NCBI GenBank assembly: GCA_022695795.1
Contig: MU404103.1
Location: 1 to 64,000 of the forward strand
Length of the DNA stretch: 64,000 nucleotides
Reading direction: 5' to 3'
Source: Biscogniauxia marginata
Taxonomy: Eukaryota > Ascomycota > Sordariomycetes > Xylariales > Xylariaceae
Positions within the stretch are counted from its first letter, which is position 1, and each line of letters opens with the position of its first letter. The position numbers were made by a program, and so were the translations under genes. Below the pieces are notes generated by a model, which saw only the letters and a program-made list of their open reading frames with translations, did not search any database and was not told the origin of the DNA. Shown here in pieces: positions 12,001-23,074 of this stretch.

Positions 12001-13550
12001 AAACCTTAGGTGCGCATACGTGCATTATAGTAACAGACATTTCAACGTTGAAACTATGTGAGTTATATATCTTTGACTTACAGCCTACTACCTACTTCGT
12101 ACATACATACTACCTACATGCGGTCTAGTGGTATAGTAATATGTCAGCATGTAGCAAATGCGCACGAGCTTCTTCAAGGGACTTTTTTAATTGTCCGAAT
12201 ACTTTCTTGTCACGACCGTGTCATGTTCAGCTTCTGGTCCGAGTCCCTTGCTCCCCCCCTTCCCTTCTCCCCCCCTTGGGCGCCAACCTCGATTCATGTG
12301 GGGTATATTGGGCGGAGTTGAGACCCGCGCCATACGTCCCTCATTAAATCGTCGACTAATCATCGCTCGAGTGAGGGACTTTCTCGTGTGGTCTTTCCCT
12401 CTCTTTTTCTTATAAGACTTCGTATCAGGGCCTCCTAGTAAGAAATAGCGTGGTGTCCCCCGATACATAAGATGTGCTGATTTAGGCTGGACAGGGTCTA
12501 GGAGAAACACGGTAAGGGTCTGGACTTAACCTGCGCGTACCTGATTTGAGAGGGAAAAGAAATCAGCAAGGGCTCTGGGGCGCGATAGTTCGCCGCCGGT
12601 TAACTCGCCAAAGCCAGTTCTCCTGGGCAAGTTTCTTCTTAGCGTGCCTTAGAAAGTGGGTTTGTCTCTACTCGTGTACTCGATCATGAACGTCTTTGGT
12701 GCGTAGCCCCGGCCGGCAAGGCGATATGTAGGCAAGTAAGACCAGACCAGACCAACCAACGTTCCCAAGATACCAAGACAGCCAAATGCCTAGCCTCTGC
12801 ACCCGCGCCGAGGTTGCGGGCAAGGTAGGATAGGGAACCATGGAAGGCCGAGATATGGAAACGGTATGGCGTAGCAATGTCGTGAGGGCAATAATGGCAG
12901 AGTCCCACCCGCGCTCCCAACATGGGAGAAACGGACCCCAAAAAGCGAAGTCATCGCCGGCCAGACTTTTTTTCGCCCTGGATACCTCGTATGTAGGTAT
13001 CTTGCCATTATCGTACCAGCGGCTAAGCAGAGGTGCAGAAAAAGGAGACACCACCGCTAATCATACTTTTGGTACCTACACACACAGATTCAGTACCCTA
13101 CAGCTTACATTCCAATGTTGGATGTACCTGTAAGACAGTCAGAGAACGGACTTATTTATGCGGAAGAAACTTAGAGACCACTACAGAATAGTGAGACTTA
13201 CTAGACGTGTGTAAAAGGGATAGGTTGATTGGACAAAATATCACATGGAGGTGGCTACTTGGCCCTTCAAATGAGAAAAACCAACATAAGGTTAGAAAGA
13301 GAGAATAGGGAATATGCAACTGCCCAAGCCCACTGGAAAAGCTTCTATAAAAAATACTATACCTTAGGATTATGTACGCATATGTAGTCATCCCATGTTA
13401 CTTGCATACTTACCCCATTTTACCTCACATTAACCTATGTAGGTAGGCTGCTAGGTATAGGTAGTCACCTAGTAGTACTAGTACGAGTGCTAGTACTGGG
13501 ACTAACACCAGTAGTAATACATACTAATAGCAAGTTGTAAGGGGGGGGGC
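9097..13550. other. 4.5 kb of unique, balanced-GC DNA with no recognisable gene
   Basis: Composition is like the gene islands, but no frame shows conserved protein text or a convincing exon chain on either strand. The longest frame (11432-11887, +) is rich in Arg and low-complexity text and overlaps another frame. No tRNA fold is seen. It holds GTACCTA-type clusters (12080-12130, 13436-13530) and a poly-G run near 13541. It could hold a noncoding transcript, a fast-evolving gene, or long regulatory DNA. Confidence 0.5.
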
Positions 13551-15131
13551 CTCGTGCGGATCCACCTCACCTACTCCCTCCATCCATCATCCCTCCCTCT
13601 TTTCTCTTAACCCATTAAGGTATTGAGGGCGCTTCCCGCCCGCACCTTTCAAATTTTTATCTTTCTTCTTCTTTCTTCCCTCCCCATCACACGTTCATAT
13701 CGTTACATCATCCCACTATCTTGGTGGTCGCAGAGTTTGGAGACGTCGCGACGTTTGGAAGAGCAGACGAGAAGAAGCAGAAGAGAAGGTTGTCGTTTCT
13801 GTAGGAAGGTTGAAGGATAACCAGGAAAGTCGCAAAGTTTGAAGAGTGAGTTTTGAACCCTTTTACTAAAATTTAATTGTCGATTTTTATGTCTGGTTTT
13901 CCCTTTTTCTCTTGTCCATTTCGCTCTCTCTCTCTTCTCGTTTCGTCCGTCGGCCGTTTTAGCCTACGCAACAGTAGCGGTGGTGGTAGTGTGTGATGCA
14001 ATAAACCAGCAGCGAATACAAAGGGACGCAGCTTTTATTTTTATTTTCTGTGCGACCCGACGACAGCTACAACGACAACCGTTGGAAATATCCAAAGACT
14101 CAACGCGACCCGCGACCCGCAACCCGCAACTCAACCATCTTTTCAGCGACTTTGCGACGGCAACTAGTCTACTAATGATAACAAATGGGAACACGATCGC
14201 ATGCCAGCGACTATGTATTGCATCGCGTCGCAAGTTGTCAATAATGGACAGATCCGCATCCGCACCCACCGGCAAACCTGTGCCTATCAGTTGCGCGATA
14301 AAAGCCGTTCTGCTCCAAGCAAACTGCAAACCGCGTCCTGCTTGAGTTTCTGTGGCCGATGATTCAACCTTCCGGGCTGGAGAATAACCGATTCCTCTTA
14401 TCTCTTGCCCTCGCATGGTCCGTCCTGTCATCACACTTGCGATCGCATCAACTCTCCCCGCCATGATAAGGATCGATTGCGCTAGTGACAAGCAAAATAT
14501 CCGATTCCGATTGCTCTACGGGCCCCGCCTTGAAAACTAGTGTGTTCATTTACGACAACGAGAGGGGGAATGGCAGAGGAAATAGAAGACTTGAGGATAG
14601 TCGCGCCGTATGAATAACAAGGCGAGGCTTCACGGGGGTTGTGGGCACGGCGCATTCGGGGTGGTCGCACAGCCTATGCCATGCAGTTAACCCGCATCAC
14701 GCAACACATCCTCTATCTGTCATTTCCTGCTATGTGGTATCACGATCCTCGTGGGGGGGGGGGCCTATTTTACCTGATCAAACACGGCGCACGTGGCGAA
14801 ACCTGGTTACCCCTTTCGGTATGCTCCGATTGAATGCAACTCCGTCATAAGTCGTCCGGGTCGACCTGCCATCCATCCGGCTGATTCTTGACAGGGCATT
14901 CTTAGTAGTCGCTACACAGAAGTCCGGTTGAACTTGGGACACGATAGGAGGTCAAGCGCTGCCAAAATGCCTGCGACTTCGGTTGAGGACTGGCTCAAAC
15001 TAGATCAGACTAACAAAAATGTGCCACCACACCGCTGCAAACGGGCCATCAAGGGCTGGGCCGTGGGAGATCAAGCTTTTTTGAAGTGTCGTGCTGATGA
15101 TGGAACTATACAGACACACAGACTTGTCGCA
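13551..15131. promoter_or_regulatory. Promoter and leader of the zinc-knuckle gene
   Basis: CT-rich start-like sequence at 13560-13700 is followed by GTGAGT near 13846, a possible 5' UTR intron donor, and by TTCTTAG and CACAG acceptor-like sites near 14900-14920. In-frame coding continues upstream of the chosen ATG back to 14967 (starting MPATSVEDWLKL), so a longer N-terminus is possible. A 175-codon minus-strand frame at 13964-14491 lacks family resemblance. An 11-nt G run sits near 14752. Confidence 0.4.
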
Positions 15132-15873
15132 ATGTCGTCTCTTTCGCGCCGTGCATGCTACAAGTGTGGCAACGTTGGCCACTACGCCGAGGTCTGCTCC
15201 TCTGCCGAGCGTCTCTGCTACAACTGCAAGCAGCCAGGTATGCTACCCTATTTCTCCCAAGGCCCAATGGACTGGGATTCCCTTCCCCGATAACAGCCAT
15301 CACTGACCAACGACCTCTGCCAAAAAAGGACACGAGTCCAACCAATGCCCTCTCCCCCGGACGACCGAGGCCAAGCAGTGCTATCACTGCCAGGGACTTG
15401 GACACGTTCAGGCTGACTGCCCTACCCTCCGCCTGAGCGGTGCTGGTAGCAACGGTCGTTGCTATAACTGCGGCCAGCCGGGCCATCTGGCTCGAGCTTG
15501 CCCCAACCCGGCTGGCATGGGTGTTGGCCGCGGCGCACCAGTCGGCCGTGGTGGATACGGAGGTTTCCCACGCGGCGGCTTCGCAGGCGGCCCTCGACCA
15601 GCTACCTGCTATAAGTGCGGCGGCCCGAACCACTTTGCTCGAGACTGCCAGGCGCAGGCGATGAAGTGCTACGCGTGTGGAAAGCTCGGTCACATCTCGC
15701 GAGACTGTACCGCACCCAATGGGGGTCCTCTCAACACTGCTGGAAAAACTTGCTACCAGTGTGGTGAGGCTGGTCACATCTCACGCGACTGCCCTCAGAA
15801 GAACACCAACGGTGAAATCCCCGCCGAAGTCGAGATTCCTACTGCCGCCCCAGCTATCCCACCCGTGGCATAA
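15132..15873 (+). CDS. Zinc-knuckle nucleic-acid-binding protein, Gis2/Byr3/CNBP type
   Basis: Single-stranded nucleic-acid-binding protein; yeast Gis2 and animal CNBP associate with mRNAs and translating ribosomes. Exons: 15132-15237 and 15329-15873, 216 residues. Seven CCHC knuckles of the form CYxCGxxGHxxxxC are visible: CYKCGNVGHYAEVC, CYNCKQPGHESNQC (across the intron), CYHCQGLGHVQADC, CYNCGQPGHLARAC, CYKCGGPNHFARDC, CYACGKLGHISRDC and CYQCGEAGHISRDC. An RG/GGF-rich linker separates knuckles four and five. The ATG giving MSSLSRRACYKC matches the family start; an upstream in-frame ATG at 14967 would add 55 residues of unrelated text. The 91-nt intron interrupts knuckle two. Confidence 0.93.
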
Positions 15874-16990
15874 GGCTGTTCATTCGGTGGAAAATTTCTC
15901 ACTAGCATCATGGTCGTTCCGGGCTCTCATCGAACAATTTGCTACCAATATTGCTGGATTCTGCAACTGGCTGATAGCGGATTGTCCACTGCCCATTATA
16001 CTGCTTTGAAGGGAGCGCATTCATTCGACGAAGCACGATGACCTGATGCATGATACCATTTAAGAACCAGTTTTTGGATAATTCCACGGAACACTTTCAT
16101 TTTTCCTAGCATTTTTCAGTATCAAGAACGCCTTCATGACTACACTATTTTCCCCTCACATGAATTATTAGCCTTTCCAATCATCACCGTTTGCTTTGAT
16201 TCAAACAACCCAGACAATCCTCGTATTTTGTTTTACCAACTCCGAGGCATTGCAGTTCCCATTGAAATTCACATCCCCTAAATTTCTCCACAGCAAGGGA
16301 CAGGGAAACGGATATAAATTCGGCTCTTCTTATCCCTCTGACCGCCCCATCTCGATATTATTTTATTGTTTTTATTACCCCAGCACAACTTACGGCGCAT
16401 ATGGTCATCCACGGCTTAGCATTCCCATTGACGCACGGTGGATGCTCCCTATTTTTGCTGCATTGCAAAGAAGGCCGGGTTTCGTTCGGATCACGGCACA
16501 ATCGGAAATCTCGAGATCAAATCATTCCAGACTTCCTGTACGACTACACACGCGCGAGAGTGAGTGGGCGGATGGGCGAAGGAAATTCATCATCTTGATA
16601 GGACATGATATGAGAGGAGAATACAGAAAAAGGATTTCTTGGCCTACAAGGTGAGAAGGACGAAACCACAGCGACACACAAACCCTTGGATCGGATCAGG
16701 GCGACTCAGATAGGCGCGCGCTACGAGACGGGACGAGGAAGAGGAAATAAGAAAAAAAATATTGTGGCAAGTGAATGCAGAAGAGAAGAACACGGTAACA
16801 AACGAGTGGGAGACGCGGGTAAACTGAGCAGAGCAGCAGAAAAGAAAATAAGGTGGGTCTTAAGTCAGAATTGATATGTGTGTTTGAGTAGCCAAATCAC
16901 AAATAAAAAAGATGAAGCTATAATATTAGGAGGTAGCCTTGTCTTTTTGTGTAATGTGTCTTGTGCTTGAGAGCAAGACCTGCTAAGTGT
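15874..16990. other. 3' flank of zinc-knuckle gene, no gene seen
   Basis: Balanced then A/G-rich sequence. Frames such as 16196-16654 overlap others and show no conserved text. Probably 3' UTR and spacer; composition turns AT-rich from about 16990. Confidence 0.5.
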
Positions 16991-17652
16991 ACCGTAAATT
17001 ATAGTTCAGCGGCTAAATAAACTGTTATACTAGTTATATACATTAATAAGTATTTATATTATGCTTTATATATTTCCCGCTATTTATAATTATTCATAAA
17101 TTTTAAACTTTTTATAATATTAATATATTATATAAATAAGTAAATTATATAAATTAATTAATTAATAATTATTATTATTTAAATTATTTTATTTAACTTT
17201 ATATTTTATAATAGTTAAATAACTAATTTATAAGGGTTTTCACCTTATATTATATATATATAAAGCCCGTGTCATCTTGTATCTTTTTAAATAAATAGTT
17301 ACCTTTTTAAACAACTTAATATATTATCGTCTCACTTATTACTTTCTTGTTTTATTATTATTACTATTTGTTTTTTTAACTATATATATATTTACCAACA
17401 TTTTAAAAATTAAAAATATTTTTTATATTAATTGATTAAATAAATTTAAATTATTAAATACCTTTTTATTTATTATATAAATATAACGTACTATATAAAC
17501 AAGTAAATAAAACAAGCTCGCGAATGAAATGGTTTTTTATATAAAATCGACTTTTTTTTAAAAATCTATAACTTTATAAGTAAAAATCATAAAAATCTCG
17601 AACCTTTTTTTTTTTTAGTTATATAATTATATAGTTTAACTAAAATGAAAAT

Positions 17653-17750
17653 NNNNNNNNNNNNNNNNNNNNNNNNNNNNNNNNNNNNNNNNNNNNNNNN
17701 NNNNNNNNNNNNNNNNNNNNNNNNNNNNNNNNNNNNNNNNNNNNNNNNNN
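17653..17750. other. Assembly gap (98 Ns)
   Basis: A run of N inside FB3, directly against a 16-bp tandem array, so the gap is probably a collapsed or unresolved tandem repeat and its size may be arbitrary. Confidence 0.98.
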
Positions 17751-17863
17751 ATAAAAAACATAAAAAATAAAAAACATAAAAAATAAAAAACATAAAAAAT
17801 AAAAAACATAAAAAATAAAAAACATAAAAAATAAAAAACATAAAAAATAAAAAACATAAAAAA
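17751..17863. repeat. 16-bp tandem array ATAAAAAACATAAAAA
   Basis: Seven near-identical 16-bp units follow the gap without interruption. The array sits in the loop of the FB3 palindrome; the other foldback copies have no such array there, so it expanded in this copy. Its left part is hidden in the gap. Confidence 0.95.
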
Positions 17864-18190
17864 ACGTGTAAAAACTAAAATTATAATAAAACGTATAAAC
17901 CTTTTTACGTATTTCTTTATACATTTCACTTTTTATTTTTTTATTTTTATTTTAATTAAACTATATAGTTATATAACTAGAAAAAAAGGTCTAAGATTTT
18001 TTCGATTTTTACGTGTAAAGTTATGAATTTTTAAAAAAGTCGATTTTATATAAAAAACCATTTCGTTTACAAGCCTGTTTTATTTACTCGCTTATATAGT
18101 ATGTTAAATATAGTTTTACACATTTTAATAATAATAATAAATATATTTTTTATAAATTAATTAACTTAAATTATATATTAAAAACTAAAT

Positions 18191-18630
18191 AACGTGTCTT
18201 ATAAGCGAGTGGGCCACATAAGTAAGTAAGCCACTTGATTTTTTATATAAAATCGACTTTTTTAGAAATTTATAACTTTGCACGTAAAAATCGTAAAAAT
18301 CTCGGACCTTTTTTTCTAGTTATATAATTAAAAGTTTTAACTAAAAATAAAATCCAAAAAATAAAAGTTAAGTATATAAAGAAATACGTAAAAAGGTCCG
18401 TGCGTTTTATTTTAATTTTAGTTTTTACGTGTTTTCTTTTCGCGTTTTTTAAAATTAATTTTTTTCGATTTTATTTTTAGTTAAATCGTATAATTATATA
18501 ACTAATTAAAAAGGTTCGAGATTTTTACGATTTTTACGCGCGAAGTTATGAATTTCTAAAAAAGTCGATTTTATATAGGAAATCGAGTAGCCTACTTACT
18601 TATATAGCCCACTCGCTTATAAGACACGTT
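18191..18630. mobile_element. Foldback element FB4 (second terminal type)
   Basis: Begins AACGTGTCTTATAAGCGAGT and ends with the reverse complement ACTCGCTTATAAGACACGTT, about 440 bp. Internal arms share the AAAATCGACTTTTT and ACTTTGCACGTAAAAATCG blocks with FB1/FB3, but the outer 50 bp is different (GGGCCACATAAGTAAGTAAG). It therefore represents a second end-type of the same family. Confidence 0.8.
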
Positions 18631-19082
18631 ACTTAATATAAAAATTAATTTTTAAAATATAAAATTAAAAAGAATAATTTAAATAATAATAATTATTAAT
18701 TAATTTTAATGTTATATAAATGTTTTTTAATAATTAAAATTATAAAAGTTATAAAAACTAATTTATTTATTTATATAATTTACTTGTTTATAAAGCACGT
18801 TATATTTAATTATATAAATTATTTAAGATTTTATTAATATTATTAAATTTTAAAATATATAAATATAAATTATTTATTAAAAACAAAATATTTAATAATA
18901 AAAAAGTATTTAATTTTTAAAATATAAAATAAAATAAAATAAAATAAATAATAATAATAATTTAATAATTATAAAAATTAATTAATTTATTTATATAGCT
19001 TATTAGTTTATAAGCGACGTTAAATAAGTTAAATATTATAAACTATTAATTATATTTATTTATGTTATAAGTATTTGTTTAG

Positions 19083-20434
19083 TTAATCGATGTTTATTAG
19101 CGATTCGCCTAATGATTTACCTAGCTGTACCAGAGTCTTCGCATATACCTTGCCTACGTTTAAATGCAGCTTCTCGTTGTCAGAATCGCTGCTACTCTCG
19201 TCCCTGTCATCTCCTTCTCCTTCGCCGTCTTCATCTAATTGTGCGACGGAATTTGTCTGTGCACCATCCCCCGGCAGCCTCATACCCTTGGTAACGATAT
19301 TTGGAAGTGTTTCATGCTCTGATTCGTCGTCATCTTCTAAAGCCCAATGAAATTGACCAGCGTTGCCGCCGTTTGTAGTGGCTAATGATCCTTCATTTGC
19401 TGCTTCGAAAGTACACTCATCTCGCCCTGGGCCAGCGGGCTCGAGGAATGAGCCTGCATTGTCGTCTTCCTCGACTTTGGCCTGTTTGCTTATGCTGTCC
19501 TCTTTCGAATCTGCCATAGTGTCTGCCTTCCGCTTCAGGGGAGCAGTTAACCCCCTGTTTGGCTCCTCATTGTCAGAATCCGAGTCATCGTCATCATCCC
19601 TTATGTCCTCAACCTTGACTGTTTCAACAATCTGCGGTGCATCCTTCATTTTTGTAGCAGACTTCAAGATTCTGTCATCTTCCGAATCATAAGTGTCAAC
19701 GTCTGCCTCACCACTCATAACCATAGCGACGAGCAATCGCGTCTCGTCGGCGAGGCTCTTGCACCGTACCATCTCTGTCTTTGAGAGCCCGGCCCTCAAA
19801 CCCCGCTGAAACCCTGGTAATGCGTCTTGCGTTCTAATATCGTAGCCGACGAGAAGGCTCGCGAAACAGTGGTCCAACTTTTTAAGCAAAGCGAAGGTGG
19901 GGCGCGGCGATGGCGGGAAGGACGGGAGGTAGGAGTTGAAGGCGAGGGCAACATTAAGTAGGTAAGGGATTTGGAGACTTGCTGTGAGATATAGAATGAT
20001 TAGCTAGAGCCATTATCGGTACGTGGAAAAGGGAAAAGGAACGAACGGAAGAACAGCGGCGTGGATTCTTGTCGTGACTTACGAGTTCCGGAAAACCAGA
20101 GTACGTCAACTACTTCGTTCAAATCCCGACACACTTCTTCCATGCTCTCGTAACCGCTCACCTCATCGGCTGGATCTGGGATGCCGTGCTTCTTGACGAA
20201 GCGTCGCGAGATGTGCAGCAGTCGCTGGGAGACGTAGTCCCGGGCGTAGTCCTCTTTACGCGACCCCGGAAAAAGAGGTTTGGAACGAGGGTGAGGCAGT
20301 CCCGCAGCAATGCGACTCGATGCCGTGCTGGGCGCGGGCGAGGGCAGAGAGGAGAGCGGGTTGTTGAGGGGTGTGAAGCCGCCCGCATCGGCGGGCGTAG
20401 CAGCGTGAGCATTGAGCCTCGGGGCCTCAGCCAT
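19083..20434 (-). CDS. Conserved acidic fungal protein of unknown function
   Basis: Exons on the minus strand: 20434-20083 and 19981-19083, 416 residues, joined by a 101-nt intron. The N-terminus is Pro/Ser/Ala-rich. Residues about 60-200 form the conserved part, with YARDYVSQRLLHISRRF, EVCRDLNEVVDVLWFSGTP, SLQIPYLLNVALAFNSYLP and LLKKLDHCFASLLVGYDI, likely helical. The C-terminal half is strongly acidic with DDDDDSDSDNEE-like runs and a KRK patch, suggesting a nuclear protein. I recognise the conserved block as a filamentous-ascomycete family but not its function. The stop codon lies within about 20 bp of the AT-rich block, so the 3' UTR runs into RIP-like DNA. Divergent from the Tom6-like gene. 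Confidence 0.85.
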
Positions 20435-21081
20435 TTTCGAGGGTCGGTATATTATGATGTAGTGCTCTATATGCTAAAATGGGAAGCTGTGCGTACATCA
20501 GGGATTCGTCTCGGCCATATAAGGTTTCGTGTCGAGAGAGAGAACGACTGAAAAGGCAAGAGACAACAATGAAAAGGTAAACCAAATGGGTTTCGGAGAC
20601 GTGTTTCTGCCACCAACTCTCGCTCAGCCTTGTGACGCCATCGACAAAGTCAAGCCACACTTTTATCAACTGGACCCAAGGTAGAAATTATATATACCTA
20701 TAACTATAATATTTAAATTTTAAAATAAGTTAAAAGATAATTTACTAAATAATAATAAATATATAACTTTAAATTATTTTCAAAGTTACTTAATTTTAAC
20801 AAATAAGGTGGTTAAAGTAGTTGGGGTGGCTAATCTGCAATTTGACGATACTTTTTTGCACCCACTGTACTTATCCCTTAGGTACCTATTAAGTAAGTAG
20901 GCACCCCACTTTGAGTGGCGCAAGCTCTCCTCTAGATTTTGCATTCAGGTATGCCAACATTTTCTTTTCTTTTCTCTTTTATTGGGCAATCATACTCAAA
21001 ATCGGTGCCAACTACACATCACGACTCTGACACACATTCCCGAAGGAAAATTCGATACACACACGTGATAGAACTGCAACA
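20435..21081. promoter_or_regulatory. Divergent promoter region with a short AT patch
   Basis: Shared upstream region of the acidic protein gene and the Tom6-like gene. A 130-bp AT-rich patch (about 20690-20815) lies in the middle, followed by GGTACCTA-type sequence (20876-20910) and a TTTTCTTTTCTTTTCTC tract near 20955. Confidence 0.5.
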
Positions 21082-21388
21082 ATGCCACCCAAGAAAATCC
21101 TCGTTGAGCGTGCTTCTCGTCCGCGACCCTCTAGAGGCTTCATCGCTTCGACGTACGAGGCCATTACGTCGCCCGAAAACGCAAGTGTTGTGCGAAGTGT
21201 AGCTATCTTTGGTGTACGTTTCTATACACGCAAGTCCATGGGGTTTGAGCGGGATATTCTAATTGTTGATACATAGGCTGCGGTGACTTTCCTTGCCAGT
21301 CCCTGGGGCGAATTCCTCCTCCCGCCGTAAGTCGATCCCACTGTGACACCAGCAGCAAGATCGATTCCTAACAGACCGCAGAGCATAA
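21082..21388 (+). CDS. Tom6-like small subunit of the mitochondrial TOM complex
   Basis: Small tail-anchored protein of the outer-membrane translocase; Tom6 stabilises the Tom40-Tom22 core. Exons: 21082-21213, 21277-21326 and 21382-21388, 62 residues; the last exon is 7 nt and encodes the end of PA-stop. The N-terminus is basic (MPPKKILVERASRPRPSRGF), followed by STYEAITSPENASVVRSV and one membrane segment AIFGAAVTFLASPWGEFLLP. This order, length and the LLPP ending match fungal Tom6-type proteins as I remember them, although Tom5/Tom7-like small subunits cannot be fully excluded. All three introns-exon joins keep frame and use GTACGT/GTAAGT donors with TAG/CAG acceptors. Confidence 0.75.
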
Positions 21389-21850
21389 AGTACCCCTGGC
21401 GAGATTTATCGCGGAAACGATTTCATACGGCAGGAAGGCCCAGAGATCTTGTACGATATGGCCTTGCATAGAGAACTTGTATCATAGGGACGATGGGGAC
21501 GGGGTAAGATAGGCTACCCCCGGCTGGGAAACTAAACTGACGGATGGACGAATCGTATGCATCTCGGATGGTTGGGTTGGAAAGCCCCCCTGCTACACAC
21601 GTTGATCATACAAACTACGAAATGCCCTACTTCTTCAAGTACCGAGTGACGATTACAGTACCTGTATATGTTTGCCTTCAGTTCATCAGAGGCGTGATTT
21701 GCGAGTCGGCTCTTAAGATAGGTTGGAATAACTCCTGGGGTATACATAAGGACATAAGGAGTAACGCTGGCATGGCTGGTCAGAGCATGGTTGTGCCAGT
21801 AGGTATTTCAACAGTCATGGCCGGGGGTCCAGAAGTTGGGATCTCGGGGC
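21389..21850. other. Spacer between Tom6-like gene and monooxygenase relic
   Basis: No gene recognised. The 132-codon plus-strand frame starting at 21544 runs into the antisense of the monooxygenase relic and is not supported. Confidence 0.5.
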
Positions 21851-22562
21851 TCAAACATGTCTTGTCGGGCACCGTTTTGCCTTTGCTGCTGTCAATATAT
21901 ACAGCCTTCCTTTGGGCAAAGGGTAGACTCTACCATGTGTAAGAGCATTGTAGCCAGACAGCCATGCTGAGAATTTCCCCGTTGACCAAAGGTTCGGAGA
22001 CGACACGCCCACGTCCTCACTCTTCCGCATCGCCTTATCCCTCCATCTATACTCTTCTCCATCGGGAAGATCAAACATGCATAGGTTGTACAGCGAAGCT
22101 TTCCGTATCGTTACGACCCGCTTCTGTCTGATCGTCTCGAACACCCTTAGCGCCTTGGGGATGTCCTAGTGGGATTCGCAGATATCGAGACATTGGACAA
22201 GCACCACACGTCTAGACGCAGAGCATCTAGGCCCGTCTTCGCTGCCGCCGGACCGCCGTTCGCATCCGATCTGTCTCCTAAGCCATAGTGTTGAGGATGC
22301 GCGTGTAGTTCGGCGAGAGTTGGGTCCCGCTGCCCGTTTCGTTGAGGCCGAAGTCCGACGATGAAGACGCCCACGTTATGACCCTTTTCGCTAGTGCGAC
22401 ACCGGCGCCAAGGCCCGCGAGGCCCGCGCCGACAATGAAGATCTTTGAACCGCTTGGGGTGGGGAGTTGATACCATAATAGGTAGAGAGCCTGCTTGTCC
22501 CTTAGGTCGGGTCCGATATCATTGTGACAAGTCAGTAGCAAGTGAAGAGACCAGTGTACCAA
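21851..22562 (-). pseudogene. FAD-dependent monooxygenase (salicylate-hydroxylase type) relic
   Basis: Reads right to left. The N-terminal part at about 22465-22280 shows the FAD-binding fold KIFIVGAGLAGLGAGVALAK (GxGxxG) and GLNETGSGTQLSPNYTRIL. The C-terminal part at about 22205-21930 shows DIPKALRVFETIRQKRVV and FSAWLSGYNA, typical of the family end. Between them, near 22205-22235, some 250 residues are missing, including the DG and GD motifs. At least two frame changes (after VALAK, and after NTMA) and a TAG just before DIPKAL complete the damage. Intact relatives are about 420 residues. Composition is normal, so the decay is by deletion and not by RIP. Confidence 0.85.
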
Positions 22563-23074
22563 TCTGGTAACTAGGTCACGCCGACGTTTTAAGGAACCCG
22601 AGCCTCTGGTTCACGCCTACATATATATGTAAGAGTAGTATCACCCAGGACATTGCCATGCTATTGAAGGCAATTGTAGCAGAGCCGGTTAGTTAGCCGA
22701 ATGCCAACCACCTCTTTCAAGCAGGCTTACTTTATTATTCCCAATTCTCTGCGATACTAAATTCAATAGTTCCTAAACTAGCCAGCTAGCTATATGCAGC
22801 GAGGTTGTATCCTGCTTGAGAATGTTATCCTTAGGGAGTACTTATAACCAATGAAGGCGAAGGGCACCGGTTCAATAGATCCTGGTCTTCCAAACTCATA
22901 TTAGTCTATATCCTATTTTGTACTCTATGCCTGTGCGATTAAAATCCTGACGATGGTTGACGAATACTACTAATAATACCAGAACCGTCTTATGATCAAG
23001 AATGATACGATTACCCTTTAGCCGTACGAATGACGCCTTAGAAAAATAAAGAAAAATCTCCTTTCAGCGTCACA
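22563..23074. promoter_or_regulatory. Upstream region of SDR gene
   Basis: No coding text seen on either strand. Likely promoter of the SDR; its other side is the 5' end of the monooxygenase relic, so it was once a divergent promoter. Confidence 0.45.

Larger units (their letters stand above)
17484..18105. mobile_element. Foldback element FB3, interrupted by an assembly gap
   Basis: The left terminus TAACGTACTATATAAACAAG continues into the AAACAAGCTCGCGAATGAAA and TATAAAATCGACTTTTT blocks. The right side is its reverse complement, ending TACTCGCTTATATAGTATG. The centre holds an N gap and a tandem array. Same terminal type as FB1 and the left end of FB5. Confidence 0.75.
16991..19082. other. 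AT-rich repeat block with two foldback elements and an assembly gap
   Basis: RIP-like, nearly all A+T. Contains FB3, FB4, a 16-bp tandem array and 98 Ns. The stretch 18640-18800 repeats 540-660 in altered form, so parts of this block are copies of the block at the window start. The block ends within about 20 bp of the stop codon of the next gene. Confidence 0.8.

Noticed and set aside
13964..14491. 175-codon minus-strand frame
   Set aside because: It lies in the CT-rich leader of the zinc-knuckle gene and mirrors a plus-strand frame. No family resemblance.
14967..15131. 55-residue N-terminal extension of the zinc-knuckle protein
   Set aside because: Open and in frame, but the family starts at MSSLSRRACYKC and the extra text does not look conserved. 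Kept only as an alternative.
17587..17929. Minus-strand Phe/Tyr-rich frames through the gap
   Set aside because: They translate the 16-bp tandem array and Ns, so they are not genes.
21544..21942. 132-codon plus-strand frame
   Set aside because: Partly the antisense of the monooxygenase relic, with no own similarity.
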